Shown: piece after piece, positions 1 through 12,279 of the stretch
Layout: the number at the start of each line of letters is the position of its first letter
Numbering within the stretch: the first letter of the stretch is position 1
Assembly: GCA_028023455.1 (NCBI GenBank)
Contig: JAQFVV010012535.1
Coordinates: 432,001 to 496,000, forward strand
DNA: 64,000 nucleotides
Direction: 5' to 3'
From: Epiperipatus broadwayi
Taxonomy: Eukaryota > Onychophora > Udeonychophora > Euonychophora > Peripatidae
Made by a program: the position numbers and the translations under genes
The notes under the pieces: generated by a model
Told to the model about the DNA's origin: nothing
Databases searched by the model: none
What the model saw: only the letters and a program-made list of their open reading frames with translations

Positions 1-3000
1 TTGATACATAGTGAATGCCTGTCAGATGGTGTGTTCTCTTCTTGGGACTCATCAATGGATTTTCAGCTTGCTTTTTACCCACATGATACAGTGAAGTATA
101 TAATGGCTTTTGTACTCTTGCATTGTAGACTGGCTAGAATTATCAGATAAAAATTAATCAATGCAGAATAGTAATAATCCTAGAATGATAATCACTGGAG
201 GAATAATAATTCCTGGGAGGATCAAGATAAAGTAATGAATGTAATTTCCATCACTATTTATAGGATTTTAGCTATCTTATCAGTAATATACAGATCCATC
301 TCTTGTTGTTGGGATCCTCTGACTTATTGGCCATAGATAATTCCATTACTTTTACTGAGATCTGTGTTTGTTTGTAAATACCCTATTTGCAATATCTTAT
401 TTTAGAATGAAAATAACAGTCTTTTTAATTAAATAATTTTAATTATTTATCTTCTTAAACTCATTCTAGTAATCTGTTTATAAGCAAAATTTTAGTTACT
501 GTTTCTAGAATGCCATTTCCATCTTTTTTTAATTATTATAAGAAAACATTTTTTTTTCCTTTAAACTACTTTAGCTAAATATAGAATCTATTATCTTTTT
601 CCCCACAAACTTTACAGAAGATTTTGTCTTTAACACAAATCAATTTTATAATTAATTATACCATATGCATTTATCTGGGCATTTATATTAGATATTTAAT
701 TTTTATTTATAAAAATTTATTAAAACTTTTAATCTTAAGTTTTGTTTGTAATTTTTAACATTGGAACATGATGTATATATATATTGTAATGGTAACCATC
801 CCTTTCTACAATTGGTAATAAATCCAGTTAACAATAAAATAAAATAAAATAAAAAACAATACTAGGCAAATTAATTTTCATTTAGGGGAGCTTTGAAACA
901 ACTAACAGTCAATCGTGTGCACAGTGGAGAAACTACCTCCAAAGTATTTTTAATTGACAAGTAGATATTAGTCACAAGCAATGATTAAATTGAATATGTA
1001 TTAAAACAAATTTCCATACACATTATATTTCCTGATTGTTACCCCCTCCACCTAATAACTTATTACGTTAACAAAATAAATAAAGAGCTTGGTTCAGATA
1101 AATAAATAACAAACAATAAAATTATTAACAACAACAATAACTTTAATTAAATAATAGGATTGTATGATAATGATAATAAAAATGTATTTACATATTTACA
1201 ATTAGGAAAATTACATGGCGATCACATGTGAGAAGAAAAAATCTTTGTAACTTACAATCTCTTTGAGGATAGCTATAGAAAGTTCAGTTGATTTACTATA
1301 ATGTCTTTGTGCACTCACATGTATATTTTGTATCAGTAAATGTGAGAACATGACCATTAATCATTAAATTTTAATGTCTTCTGGAAATATATTTAGCCTT
1401 CTTTGTTCCTTCTGAGGCAGTTTCCTTCTGAGAGGTTCTATTGCAATTTTCTTCTGAGCATTTAAAATAGGCAGATTTGCAGATTAATTTACAGGAGTCC
1501 ATTTCTATGGGATAATTACATTAGATGACTAGTTTTTTCTTTTATAACAAGTAAATGTCAAATATTTCTTTAGCATTCAATAGTAATGAATACATTAGAA
1601 GAATCATGATTAATTTTAAGACATATTTTTATCTACAGTTCCATACTTAGCTACAATCTTACAAAAATCAGGGAAAGCATTCTGGAAAGTTCTCTGCTCC
1701 ATAAAATGCATGATACAAGCCTAAAATTTCTTGCAAAATTTTATTGACTTACTATGTAGAACAAGACGTGAAAATGAAGTAGTGTCTTACAATTTTTCCC
1801 ATAGTTTTTTGCAAAGCAGATGTCTTTAGACAACTGTTGATTCCCATAGCAATGTTTTTATTTTAATTTTTTCCCAGTCATTCGTGACTGGTTTCTATAG
1901 CAATGTTTCTTTTGTTTAAAATCATAATATTATTTTTAAAATAATAAAATATTTATATTTTACCTCTACACTTATTTTTAACATTTTAAAAACACATAAA
2001 AAATTTATTTATATACATAATCTTTAGTACTTTGTTATACATAATAATGAAAAATATTAAAAATATTAATATAAAAGCAACATCTGTAAACTCAGATATG
2101 AGTTATAATATATATAAAAGTTACAATCGTTAGTGTCTATATAAGTAATATTAGACCATTAATAAGGGTGGGAAGGATTTTACCTTTAAAGGAGATTGCC
2201 TTGACAACAGTTTGAATTTGTTGATTGCTATTGATATTTGGAATTGTCTAAGTGTTAACTAGTTTTTAATGATTACTTATAAAACCATTTAGCCTTGAAC
2301 ATTATTACATTTATTATTTAAGTAATACTTTGGGTGCAATTTGAAATTTATAATTGAAAATTTATAATGTTTTAATTGATCATTTATTAATCTCCATTCA
2401 GAATAGGTTTTATTTACCTGTTTAAAGTGGTTTATTTAAACTTCTTTCTATCAATAATTTCAATCTCTGTAATCAAATTGCAATCTTTAGTGTCTATATA
2501 AGTATATTAAATCATTAATATATATATATGTTTGTTTTGTTCACAAACATTAATTTTAACTGCATCAAATTAAAACTAAAAAAATAAAGACAAGGTCAAG
2601 TACAATCTTACACAAAGTATCAATTCTCAAATTATATGATCAAATAATAGTAAAGGTATGAAATATTACCAAAATTTGTAATACATTTATTTTGTCTTTT
2701 ATTAACTCACTGTTATAATATTAACAATATCACTGTAATGAAAACCAAGTTTGAAACAGTTTATATTTAAACAAAAAATATTACTCTATATTAAATTTCA
2801 GAATTTGTGAAATAAATAAAACAAAAGAGGGTTTTCAAATATTTTGGATATTTTGAAACTATGCCAACCATGATGTATGTATCTTATAAGGAATGATTCG
2901 AACAAGCTAATATAGGAATGTATGGAAATCTAAAATCAAAATATTTCAATACAAAATGAGATTATTAAAATATTAAATAAAGCATATTTATTAAATATAT

Positions 3001-3022
3001 GTGTGATTAAAATTTCACTAAC
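1..3022. other. Non-coding AT-rich sequence, probably next PEBP intron
   Basis: No exon with the PEBP GxHR motif or any other recognisable coding segment was seen on either strand. Short TA tracts lie near 774-785 and 2518-2529. By position it should be the intron that follows the exon at 3023-3121. Confidence 0.5.
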
Positions 3023-3121
3023 TTTTATACCACAAACAATCCAATGTAACCAATAACACATAAAATTCTGACTGGGGTACGGTGCATCTGGATCGACCAT
3101 GATTAGTGTATAACTGAATTC
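3023..3121 (-). CDS. PEBP family protein, internal exon carrying the DPDxP ligand-binding motif
   Basis: This 99-bp exon encodes 33 residues of a phosphatidylethanolamine-binding protein. It begins with YTLIMVDPDAP a few residues in and ends with WLHWIV; this is PEBP conserved region 1, whose DPDAP loop and Trp-His-Trp segment line the anion/phospholipid head-group pocket. A pyrimidine tract ending CTCAG lies directly upstream (AG at 3123-3122) and a GTTAGT donor directly downstream (3022-3017), so both ends are splice sites and the exon is phase 0 at each end. It joins in frame to the exon at 25615-25793. The second conserved region (the GxHR motif) is not seen in bases 1-3022, so the remaining exons must lie beyond the left edge. 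No stop or frameshift interrupts it. The family role (lipid/anion binding, kinase or protease modulation) is known in general; the role of this protein is not inferable. Confidence 0.9.
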
Positions 3122-3149
3122 CTGAGAAATAAAAAAAGGCAATAATTAG

Positions 3150-5810
3150 TTACCAATGTAAATTGACAAATTAATGCGGACTACTTTAAAACAGTCAGCT
3201 CTGTCAATCCAACTGTTTCACCTACTATATACTATAGTAGTATTTCTATCTATGTAACTATCACCAAATCCTCATATATCAGGTTAATATTATATTTAAA
3301 TCAGGCTAAATTTAAACATAAAGGTATTAGTTATGTATGTGTGCATATATCTTAGCATACAGGAGAAAAATTGTATCTGTATATGTAAAAACCCATATAT
3401 ACACACACATATATTTCTAGGAGTAAATAAATGAAAATTGCATTGTATGTGTAGGAAAGAATAATGTTAACAGATTTAAAACATTATAAATTTCTTTATT
3501 TAAAATATTTATTCTAAAAAAATAATATTTGAAATTATGTAGTTCTGCATATATCGCTAAATTAAATTAATCGAGTTACATATATAACCAGATGTTTGCC
3601 ATCTGTAGATTTGTTTTCGAAAAAAAATGGTATTATAAAACTTAATCTTTCTTGCTGTAGTGTGACCTAATTACAAAACTAAAAGTAACACTAAGTTGTA
3701 GAATAAATTATCCTGAGTTAGAAAGAAATCATGAATGACTAGCTGTAAAACTCAGCTGTAAGAAATAAAAAACAGCGTGATTCTATGATTCTAGGAATAC
3801 AGCGAGAAATTAGCAAAACAAATCTAAAAACTTACTATGACCAAGAAGAGGGGGTAAGCTGATAATATAAACCTCTGCAGCATTTTGGATTCATTCGGAC
3901 ATTATTTCAAGTCAATTCGTTGACAACTTGTTTTAAAATTGTTAATTATAATGCAGTCTGAGTAGAAGGCATTTTTCTTGCCTTCCTAACCCGGGAAGTC
4001 TACCATGCAGAGAGAAGCAAGAGGAGAACTGTAAGAAGCAGATGCCCATTGACAGAGCCTTTGAACATGAAACAAGTGCCAGCAATCAGAAGAGCCAGTA
4101 AAAACCTTCCTCTACTTAAAATTAATCTCAACTAAAGTGTGATAATTCCTAAAGCTAGCTAAATCTAATCTCTATGGCCATAGCAATAATGTACTTTAAA
4201 TCCACTACTAAATTGTAATTTTGATTTCTTTTGTTTCCATCTTAAAATCTTGCCTGATTTGATTTTCATACTGAGTTATTATCTTATTTATTGATTTACG
4301 TACTCCATGTATTTATTAATTTATTTGTTGATTTGCTGATTTATCTCTGATTCATCTAGTTCAACGTATTTACAGTTTTCTGAGTTATTTTGTTGTTACT
4401 TGCTTAAAGTGATTGATTTTAAATTAATTATCATAAATTTTGTTACATATAGTTTTAAATGCTTTATTCTAAATCGGGTATAGTTTTAAATGCTTCAGTC
4501 TAAAATGATAATTAAGTTCTAGATTACATATTTTAACTTAATGATATTTGCTTTTACATATTTTAATGTAAGAATAATATTTTCCTTGATTAATTCTTGT
4601 ACAGAACTTAAATTTGGCTTGAACTGGGTCGATCAGATATCAACTAATTGCGTTGCAATTTCCTTTTCAAACTATGCTAAAACAGAGCAAAATTTCAGAT
4701 TTCACTTTTTCAGATTTCACTTACATGATATCTGCTCTTTAAACTGACATTTCTTTCTAATTAAACCTATGCCAAATTTTATGATTTTCTATTGTGTAGT
4801 GGTTTATGCTGTATTTGTTCAAAGTGCATAAAAAAACTCATTTTGAAAAGGGTAAAATACCTTGTTTAAGAGATAATTAAAAGCTTACAGCTGTTTTAAA
4901 ATAGATTTGCTCTTGAGATAATATTTAACTAATGTTTAGCCGGAGTGATTGAAATACAGCATAAAGCTATAACTTTATATTGTAATGCTCCGTAATGTTC
5001 TGTATGCCTCCCAGAGTTATAAATCCCTATATAGATAGCTTTACAAATTAGATTCCTAAGTTTTCCTTAATAGTATAATTATAAATGCTACCTAACAAAA
5101 TGATATACGGTAGTTTCATGAAGGTAACTAGTGTTTAGCATCATAAAATTTTATTATATAATGTAGTCAGTGGTGTGAGTGTGTCTTTAAGAAATGCTAC
5201 GGTGTATATATATTTGTTGCTGTGCATATTTTAATCGTTGTATGTGTAAGGGCTACACCATTACTCTCTTAGTTCAGACAACTATCTCTTCCAGATGGAG
5301 GTTGGCTATCCCACCCCATTCTGCATCCTCAGAAATGGAGCATGAGACTCCCATAGTTTAATTAGTTGTTCGATTGCCAGACTAAAAGGTCTCTTATTTC
5401 CACAGCAATGAGTACGGTGAAAAGGGAACCGTTACATGGTAAGAATCCCGTGCAAAGGCACTCTCAAGATGCAATGGCTATATCGGACTTTATATTTTCT
5501 ATACACCATGGTATCTAAAATCTGACTGCCAATCATCAGTTCATCCCACCATAATAATTGTATTTTCTGCTTTAATCTGAATTCGAATCTAATTTCATAG
5601 GCATATAAGCTATATAGAGAATATTAAGTATTCACACTTAATAAAATGTCATACTCTTTGTCAATGTTTATAATCACTTCTGTCAGCTCTAAAGCGGATC
5701 TAGATCCTGTTATATAGCATAAACTAGGCATAGATGATCATGAGCAAATTAACCTCGATGTATAAAGTAATCTTAAGGCTCAGGAAGCTGCAATTTTACA
5801 CATATAATTT
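3150..5810. other. Intronic sequence without recognised features
   Basis: AT-rich sequence with only short chance reading frames. No repeat or gene family was recognised. Confidence 0.5.
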
Positions 5811-5815
5811 CTTCA

Positions 5816-6159
5816 TCACCTGCGAGTGATATCTATATATAGCAAAGTACATTAAATGATTTGTAATCCAAACTACAATCACCTGCATGTGATTGAAATT
5901 GCTATATAAACAGTAAATGCTCATTAAAATCATCACCTATGAGTGATATATGTATCTGTAATAAATCTAGTAATGTAACTAATTTGTAACCAGAATAATT
6001 ACTGTCACCTGCGGGTGATTTAAATTGTCACATGTGTATGTAAATTAAAGCCACATGTAACTAGGCAAACTATAAATGATTATAACCCCAGTCATCACTT
6101 GCATGTGAACCCAAACTCAAATGTGGAATTGTATCTCTAACTTAGTCACCTGCGTGTGA
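5816..6159. repeat. Cluster of six 14-bp near-palindromes, consensus TCACCTGCRNGTGA
   Basis: Six copies occur within 344 bp: 5816-5829, 5879-5892, 5933-5946, 6005-6018, 6095-6108 and 6146-6159. Start-to-start spacing is 63, 54, 72, 90 and 51 bp. Each is an inverted pair of TCAC/GTGA half-sites around TGC(A/G); five carry the E-box core CACCTG or its neighbour CACTTG, and copy 3 has CACCTA. The sequence between copies is unrelated AT-rich DNA. Conservation restricted to the 14-mers suggests protein-binding sites, for example a bHLH or zinc-finger target, in the PEBP intron. Decay of a repeat array is the alternative. No regulator can be named. Confidence 0.6.
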
Positions 6160-6890
6160 GACAACCTATATAGCCATGTTATAATCATTATTTTCATTTA
6201 TTAATTTTATTATTTAGTTTTCATTAAATTAGTTTTGAATTTAACTTTTGTTTCATATCTCAATGTTGCTCATTGGTAAGTCATTATTGATTAGTTAATA
6301 ATTAGTTAAAAATCACAATCCATATTTTATAATTATGTCCAAGCACACACATCATCTATATAGCTATACTAATTAGTAAGTCAATTTCTCATAGTCTTGT
6401 GCTTTACCTACTGCCGGCATGTGATGAAGGAAAATGCTGCTGTGGCTTCATATGTGTCATCCGCAAGGTAGTAAATCTTTGAGGGTTAGTAAAGGAGTTG
6501 GGGCTATATCAGACGTGGTTCGTATCACTCTATGCTGGTCAGCCTTGGTATGATATGCTAAAGTTCTAGATTTTGTTGCGCGAATATACAGATTTGACTG
6601 TTACAACTTTAAATCATTATTATATTGAATGGTAAAGGGTAAATAGTTTTAAATAGTCAATATTGGATATCAATGATCTGAAGTATCTACAATCAAATGT
6701 ATATTAAGTTATTCTTTATGAAAGTTGATGTAATGTAACAATACTGTGTCAATTAATTGATAAATTGAAAATTCTTTGATTTTGGAGAAAAGATTTATTG
6801 TAAAATGACTACAATATAAATACCAATTTACAACTAAAATTATGATTTCAACATTTAATTTAAAAGTCTTCTATTATTTGATACAGACCC
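6160..6890. other. Intronic sequence without recognised features
   Basis: No coding or repeat signal was recognised. It may include decayed downstream parts of the Gypsy element whose gag lies at 6897-7784 (minus), but no protease or reverse transcriptase motif was visible. Confidence 0.4.
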
Positions 6891-6896
6891 TGTGTC

Positions 6897-7784
6897 CTAT
6901 TCCATTGTGATCAGCAGATTACTAATAATAATTATTTGTTTGAAAACAGAGTCACTGTTTCTCACATTATTATGCAGACAATTTGTTGTTGTTTTTTTTG
7001 ACTTTAAATTGCCTTTTTTGCTTTTTGTAATGGATTCATCTATTCTTTCATAAGTTACTTGTTGTTTCCTTTTAAAACAAGCAGTTATTCTGTGACTGAC
7101 ATACTTCCAATACACTATATAAAGGTGTGAACATTCTGTGTGCACACATATTGGTTCATTACATATGTAACAATGGTCTTCACTCATTGCTGATTTATTT
7201 GAATTATCAGCTAAGTGCTTAACTGACCCAGTGTTCTGCTCAATACTTTGAATATTATAATTCTTTTTTTTTCATTGGCTTTACTTAACTGTTGATTCTG
7301 CCAGTGTTACTTGAGACAAAGTGGATTTAAAGATTATGTCAGGATCCATTATGAACTTGATTGTAAGATTATGATCGCTCATTCCACAGATTGATTAATC
7401 TCATAGAAGAGCCTCATTAAGGAAGACTTTAAAATCATATTTTAATGCTAATGAATGTCTTCTAAGAAAAATCTCTAGCTTTTTCTTCTTCCTCGTGGAC
7501 ACAAAGATTAAAATGATATCTCTGCATTATCGTTAGGAGTTTAGGAGCAAAAAAGTTAGTAGAGATGATGACTTGTCACAATTTAAATCATTCAATATCT
7601 CTGACATTGCTTGTGATTTAAGGATTTTGTACATCTGGGATCTGATTATTGACATAAGTGTGGCTAATCTCAACTCGGGCCTTTTGATTTCATTGGCTAA
7701 ATAAAAGATTATTTGATCTTTATAGCTTGACCAATTCTCTGGGTCGACTGAATCCATTGCTTCAATTGAGCTAACATTAGCCAT
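6897..7784 (-). pseudogene. Gypsy-type LTR retrotransposon gag remnant
   Basis: Three minus-strand segments in different frames align in order with a retrotransposon Gag. The first (7784-7533) starts near MANVSSIEAMD and contains DPENWSSYKDQIIFYLANEI and LNDL, the usual N-terminal Gag pattern of a Trp-x-x-Tyr and a C-terminal leucine-rich segment. The second (about 7455-7290) reads like the capsid segment that follows, with DFKVFLNEALL. The third (7187-6897) holds cysteine/histidine positions of a decayed zinc knuckle, CYICNEP followed by CVHTEC, then a basic tail KRKQQ. Stops and shifts separate them, so it cannot be functional. It resembles the gag side of the Gypsy element at 57-62 kb in type, but is in the opposite orientation. 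No LTR was identified next to it. Confidence 0.65.
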
Positions 7785-8149
7785 TCTGTTATTTTTTCCT
7801 CTTTATATCATGAGAAAATAAATCTGTAATTTATGCAAGTCATCACTTGGAATTATCTTATAATATTTATTTGACAAGCTGTTGTCTTTACAACGATCAA
7901 TTTCTGATAAAGAGAAAATCTAACAACTCACTGATGCGAATTTCTGATTTGACTACTAGGAGTAATCATTCTAGTTTGGTTTTACAAAACTTTATTGACA
8001 TGCTGATAATGTTTGTGGGCAATTTTTTTTAATAATGACAAAATCTAACGATCCACATGAACAAAATTTTGTTGTTTAAAAACGTTTTTCCATTTATAGA
8101 AAAATATATTTGTTATTTTGTCGACTGCACCAAATCTGTTGTATTTTTT

Positions 8150-8238
8150 TTATATGTCAAATGTGTTGACCAAGAAGCGAACCCGGGCCAGCTGTTTAAA
8201 AGGCAGCTATGCTAACCACTAGGCCACCAACACTTGAA
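8150..8238 (-). mobile_element. tRNA-derived SINE (family S1)
   Basis: Read on the minus strand it has a polymerase III A box (GGTGGCCTAGTGGTTAGCAT), a B box (GGGTTCGCTTC), then a short tail that ends in a T-run on the plus strand, that is, poly-A. The same body occurs at 28412-28515, 49352-49420 and 50951-51053. The copy is diverged and no clear target-site duplication was found. Confidence 0.75.
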
Positions 8239-8239
8239 A

Positions 8240-9595
8240 AGACTGTAATATTTAGTCACAATTAAACATATAATCACAAACAAGTATACATACATTTTAT
8301 AATATATTTATTTGTAATATATAGATACAAAACATATACTTGATTAATAATTATTTATAGATAGCTATACTCTGCTTGCTACTTTTGGTAAGGTATAATT
8401 GTCAGTTCTAGAATGAACTGTCAGAAAAGGGACTATATTTTCTCAGATTTTCTGCACAATTTCAGCTGTCTTCCAGCTGTGATTGACAGCTTGCCTTGAG
8501 TTGGCTTTGGTTCCATCAGCTTCCAGTCCTGAATGTAGACTTGCCAGCATAACTGTTAGCTTAAATAGCTATAATCTGGAGAATGAACACTGCTGTTTAG
8601 ATTAACAGAAGTTTCCTTCGATTATATATGTAGAACCAGGCTACTGTTATTCAGATTTAACAGTTGTTCTCTGGCTTTTCTTCAAAAAGGCTGACTATTT
8701 ATTTACAAATCCCCAATCTTGATGAAAACATTCAGATTCAAATATCATCATTGCCTATTAACCTGCTCATGCCATTGGAATATGCATTATTTTTTTATAT
8801 ATGCATTAGTCAATGGCAATGAATGATCAATCAGATCACTGTAAGAAAGGAATGTGAACTAGTTCCTTAGTTGAAGGCAAGGTGAGATATGACATTTACA
8901 ATCTTTATTTGATAAGTTTTTAAAAGACATTATTCACATTTGCACTTTATTTTAATGATAGACTATGGCATATGTTTAACTAACAAAAATCAAATACTTA
9001 ATTTTATTTTTTAATAGCCTGACATTTAAAAAAGCTTTTAAGTGATGTTAGATGGTTGCTACATTCAACAGAGTGACATTAAAATATCAATATGATAACA
9101 TGTGTTAAATATTTTATCATATGCTTTTTTAAAGATGATGAGTGTTTTTTTTACTTATTCAGCCTTCCCTGAATTTGATCTATGATGTAGCAAAAGCAGG
9201 TAATGATCAAAAACAATTTTGGATATATTTGGATATTTTGAATCAATTACAAGTTTTATACAGATAACAATTCCCACAAATTCAAATTCATCTAAAAGCA
9301 TATGAGTAAAACATGTTAAAAAATAAAGATATCAGTTTTAAAAATAAAAATACTTTTTCAGACCCATTAAGAATCGATTCCTGACCAGATACTCCAGGCA
9401 TGGATACTTTAACCACAGTGCTATACAGTAAAAACTATAAAGTTATTATTGAAATATAATTGATAAATGAAATTAGTATGAATTTTGAAAAATTATTGTA
9501 ATTATTAGGAGACAATAATTTTTAAATAAATTTTGTGAGTATCTTTATAAATTAGGATAGTTAAATTAAAGCGATTTAGACAAGTAAACATTTCC
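8240..9595. other. Intronic sequence, moderately less AT-rich at 8390-8720
   Basis: No open frame or known repeat was recognised. The segment 8390-8720 has more G+C and adjoins the SINE, so it may be part of an older unrecognised repeat. Confidence 0.4.
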
Positions 9596-9597
9596 GT

Positions 9598-9970
9598 TCT
9601 ATAAAATTTATTCATTAAGATGACAAAAATTCACATATCTGCTTGGGTCAGAGCAATGGTAGATTATACAATACTCAGAATAAGTAAAAAAAAATAATCC
9701 TCTTATATTTAAATAAAAAATATTTGCACAAAGAACATTTCCAACAATGGAGTAATTTGGAAATGAAGGAACTTCATTTGCATATAAATTTTATTAATTA
9801 TCACAACAAAATGTTGCCCATCTGTTTGGTCTTGCATAATGATAGATTGTATAATACTTACTATATTTCAAACAATAGTGACTAGATGAAGAAAAATTGT
9901 ACTCCTCTTATATTTAAATTAACAATATATGCAATCAGAATGTGTTTTTAACAACGGAGTGATTGCAGAA
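9598..9970. repeat. Two-unit diverged tandem duplication, about 185-bp period
   Basis: Unit 1 (about 9598-9783) and unit 2 (about 9784-9970) share in order: AAATTTATT, a CATCTGCTTGG/CATCTGTTTGG segment, a TGRTAGATTRTATAATACT segment, CTCTTATATTTAAAT, and an AACAAYGGAGT segment. The order is preserved with scattered substitutions and small indels, so this is an old tandem duplication. Confidence 0.7.
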
Positions 9971-10374
9971 ACTAGGCACCCCCATTAAAAAAGCACCTTT
10001 ATGCCTCACATAACATGAACCCCCACAATCAGTGGCTTTGGTATTTTAAATTATGAAATATTTATATTAATTTGTAAAAGTGTAAAGAAAAAGAAAATTT
10101 AACATTATTCTAAATTGAGAAATATACTATGATATTATAAAGTTTAGTGGTACAATTGCTTTTCTAATGATCATATTTATAATTTATGAAGTATTATAAC
10201 TTTATCTTTCTTATTGCATTGCCACATCCATGTAATATTCATATAATTTATGTTCTTTATTACTTTCATAATGCTTTTTACAACACACTATTGATCATTT
10301 CAATTGTTTCAGAAATCTTCTTCAGAACTTCTACTAGAAGTTCAGAAAAAGATTGCTGGGGCAATCAAAATTGT

Positions 10375-10665
10375 TAATGCTTGTGCATAAAATCCATATC
10401 TATTGCCTACTCTTCCAATATCCCCATACTAGTTTTTGGTTTGTGGCCTTCATTAGTGAGAAGCCTTGGATGTGAGAGAACTGCACCTAGAAACTAGTCT
10501 GGGGATATTGGATGAGTAGGTACTAGATGGGAATTTTATGTGCAAATCTTCTGGCATCTATTGATTACTTTGGCTTGCACTGAGTGGCACTATTGTATGG
10601 AGAGTTTTGCCTGTTTTAATAACTGTTATGAGCAAGCATAAGAAATGGTGATCATGTGACATTGT
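10375..10665. mobile_element. Hammerhead-ribozyme repeat, folded back on itself
   Basis: Bases about 10375-10490 are, on the minus strand, the hammerhead region of the 16.7-kb element. From about 10490 the plus strand restarts in the same repeat at GAAACTAGTC (10490-10499) and continues about 170 bp, through TGGGGATATTGGAT and a CATCTATTGATTACT segment, to GATCATGTGAC near 10660. The result is an inverted half joined head-on to a direct half. The last 50 bases match what begins the direct part of the element at 16355-16866, so the repeat unit appears continuous end to end. Confidence 0.7.
10413..10471 (-). ncRNA. Decayed type I hammerhead ribozyme motif
   Basis: The minus strand has helix I distal strands TCCAA/TTGGA, a core CTAATGA at 10456-10450 (one change from CTGATGA), a GGCC-ACAA-ACC helix II region and ACTAGTA in place of ACTAGTC. 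The core and cleavage-site changes predict loss of activity. Confidence 0.6.
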
Positions 10666-11476
10666 AAAAGTAATAAAGAACACAAATGATATTAATATTA
10701 TATTTATAATTACTTGATTAAAAAGATAATTGTAATAAGCAAAGTGTTTTGATTTTTTTTTTTTAAAAAAAAAGAAATTTGAATTATTTTAAAGTGAAGC
10801 TAAATAATAATTGGCTTATATAAAATTAGTTGATTAATAATAAACCCATCAGAAAATAAGTATGAAATAAACAATATGTGCTTAATTATGAATAGATTAA
10901 AATACAGTGAATTAATTCATGAAATGATAAGTGAAAAATAATGAGGAATTCTACAACAAATATGTTTATATTTGGTTTTGGCTGCATCATAAACTGAATG
11001 ACTGTATAAAGACTTCCAATAATAAAATAATCTGGTGGTCACATAGAAAGCCATATCTCATTTAATGGATGCTTATTATGTTCTCAATTTAATTTAGTGG
11101 CAAAAACCCACTAACTAAATATTGAAAAACTAATCATTTTGAACACTAAGAAATTTTATATCAGAACTGAAGTTATGATTTTACTAACAGTATGAATAAC
11201 ATGTAATATTACAGCAGTAGACGTCATGATGATCTTGTTAGTCCAAAATGTAGTTCTTTTTTAACTACCATTGCTGTTATTTCCAAACTTTTGAAACCTA
11301 TATTTTCATCAGATGTTGTAACTAAGTAGAAATAGAAATTACCTGTCTGTGAAATCTCTCTCTCTTCCATGTCTTTTCTTTATGTTACTCTCAGTCTCAC
11401 TCATTCTCTCTCTGAAGTCTTTGGCACCAAAATTTGTAAAGTATAATTTTCTATAACTTTATTTATTTTTCTATTT

Positions 11477-11709
11477 AAGCATTTATTTTATATAGTGTAT
11501 GTAAACAATTGTATTACAGTCAAATATCAGCCTTTCATGCTAATTGTGCATATGCTTTGCGAGTGTTAATAATAAATAAATACTTTCTCACCAGTACAAA
11601 ATATAGTATTTTATTATTAACACTCGCAAAGCGTATGCACAATTAGCGTGAAAGGCTGATATTTGACTGTAATACAATTGTTTACATATGCTATATAAAA
11701 TAAATGCTT
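11477..11709. repeat. Long foldback with about 105-bp arms
   Basis: Left arm 11477-11583 and right arm 11606-11709 are reverse complements with only a few mismatches (for example a CATATG versus CGTATG difference), separated by 22 bp. The arms have no recognised coding content. A third, directly oriented copy lies at 11922-12007 and includes the loop segment, so the arms belong to a dispersed repeat and are not a one-off palindrome. Confidence 0.85.
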
Positions 11710-11921
11710 ATTTACATATTATTAAATTTCAGTTGGAGTGACGTTTAGTAAATTCTAGATAATTTCACTGGCGTCATTCATTCAGACATTATATATAGTA
11801 ATTTAAAGTGACTGTTCCATCATCACGCTTTCTTTGCCAGTACTTCAGATTTGCTCATATATAAGTGTTTGAGTTGTAGGAATAAGAGGATTCCTTTTAT
11901 TGCTGCATAAATACTATATCT

Positions 11922-12007
11922 TGTATTGGTGAGAAAGTATTCATTTATTATTAACACTCACAAAGAGTATGCACAATTAGCATGAAAGGCTGATATTTGA
12001 CTGTAAT
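11922..12007 (+). repeat. Third copy of the 11.5-kb foldback arm
   Basis: It matches the right arm plus loop in reverse of the left side: TTGGTGAGAAAGTAT, then TTATTATTAACACTC, GCACAATTAGCATGAAAGGC and GATATTTGACTGTAAT. It stops before the outer 25 bases of the arm. Confidence 0.8.
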
Positions 12008-12279
12008 TATTTTTCTATTGTAAAAGTATTTTAATTTAAATTTGGTTATTCTTTAAACTGCAATGTATTCAGAATAAAGTCAGGTATGCCCATTTCTTGA
12101 TACTATCTTACAGTCAGATTTTCTCAATCATAAAATTTTCTGGAGAAGATTAATGTTTGTTAACAGTCAATTGAATGAAATTTACTTTAGAATAAGCTTA
12201 AATAACTTGCAATTGTTATATTCATTGATGAACATTTTAAAGATTATATTGAACAATTTTTCAGTTTTAATATTGCTTA

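Noticed and set aside
5816-6159. CRISPR-like array
   Set aside because: The sequence is eukaryotic, the repeats are only 14 bp and diverged, spacers vary from 37 to 76 bp and no cas-like gene exists.
6897-7187. Transposase zinc-finger tail (piggyBac-like)
   Set aside because: The upstream segments match Gag in order, so a decayed nucleocapsid knuckle explains the Cys/His residues better.
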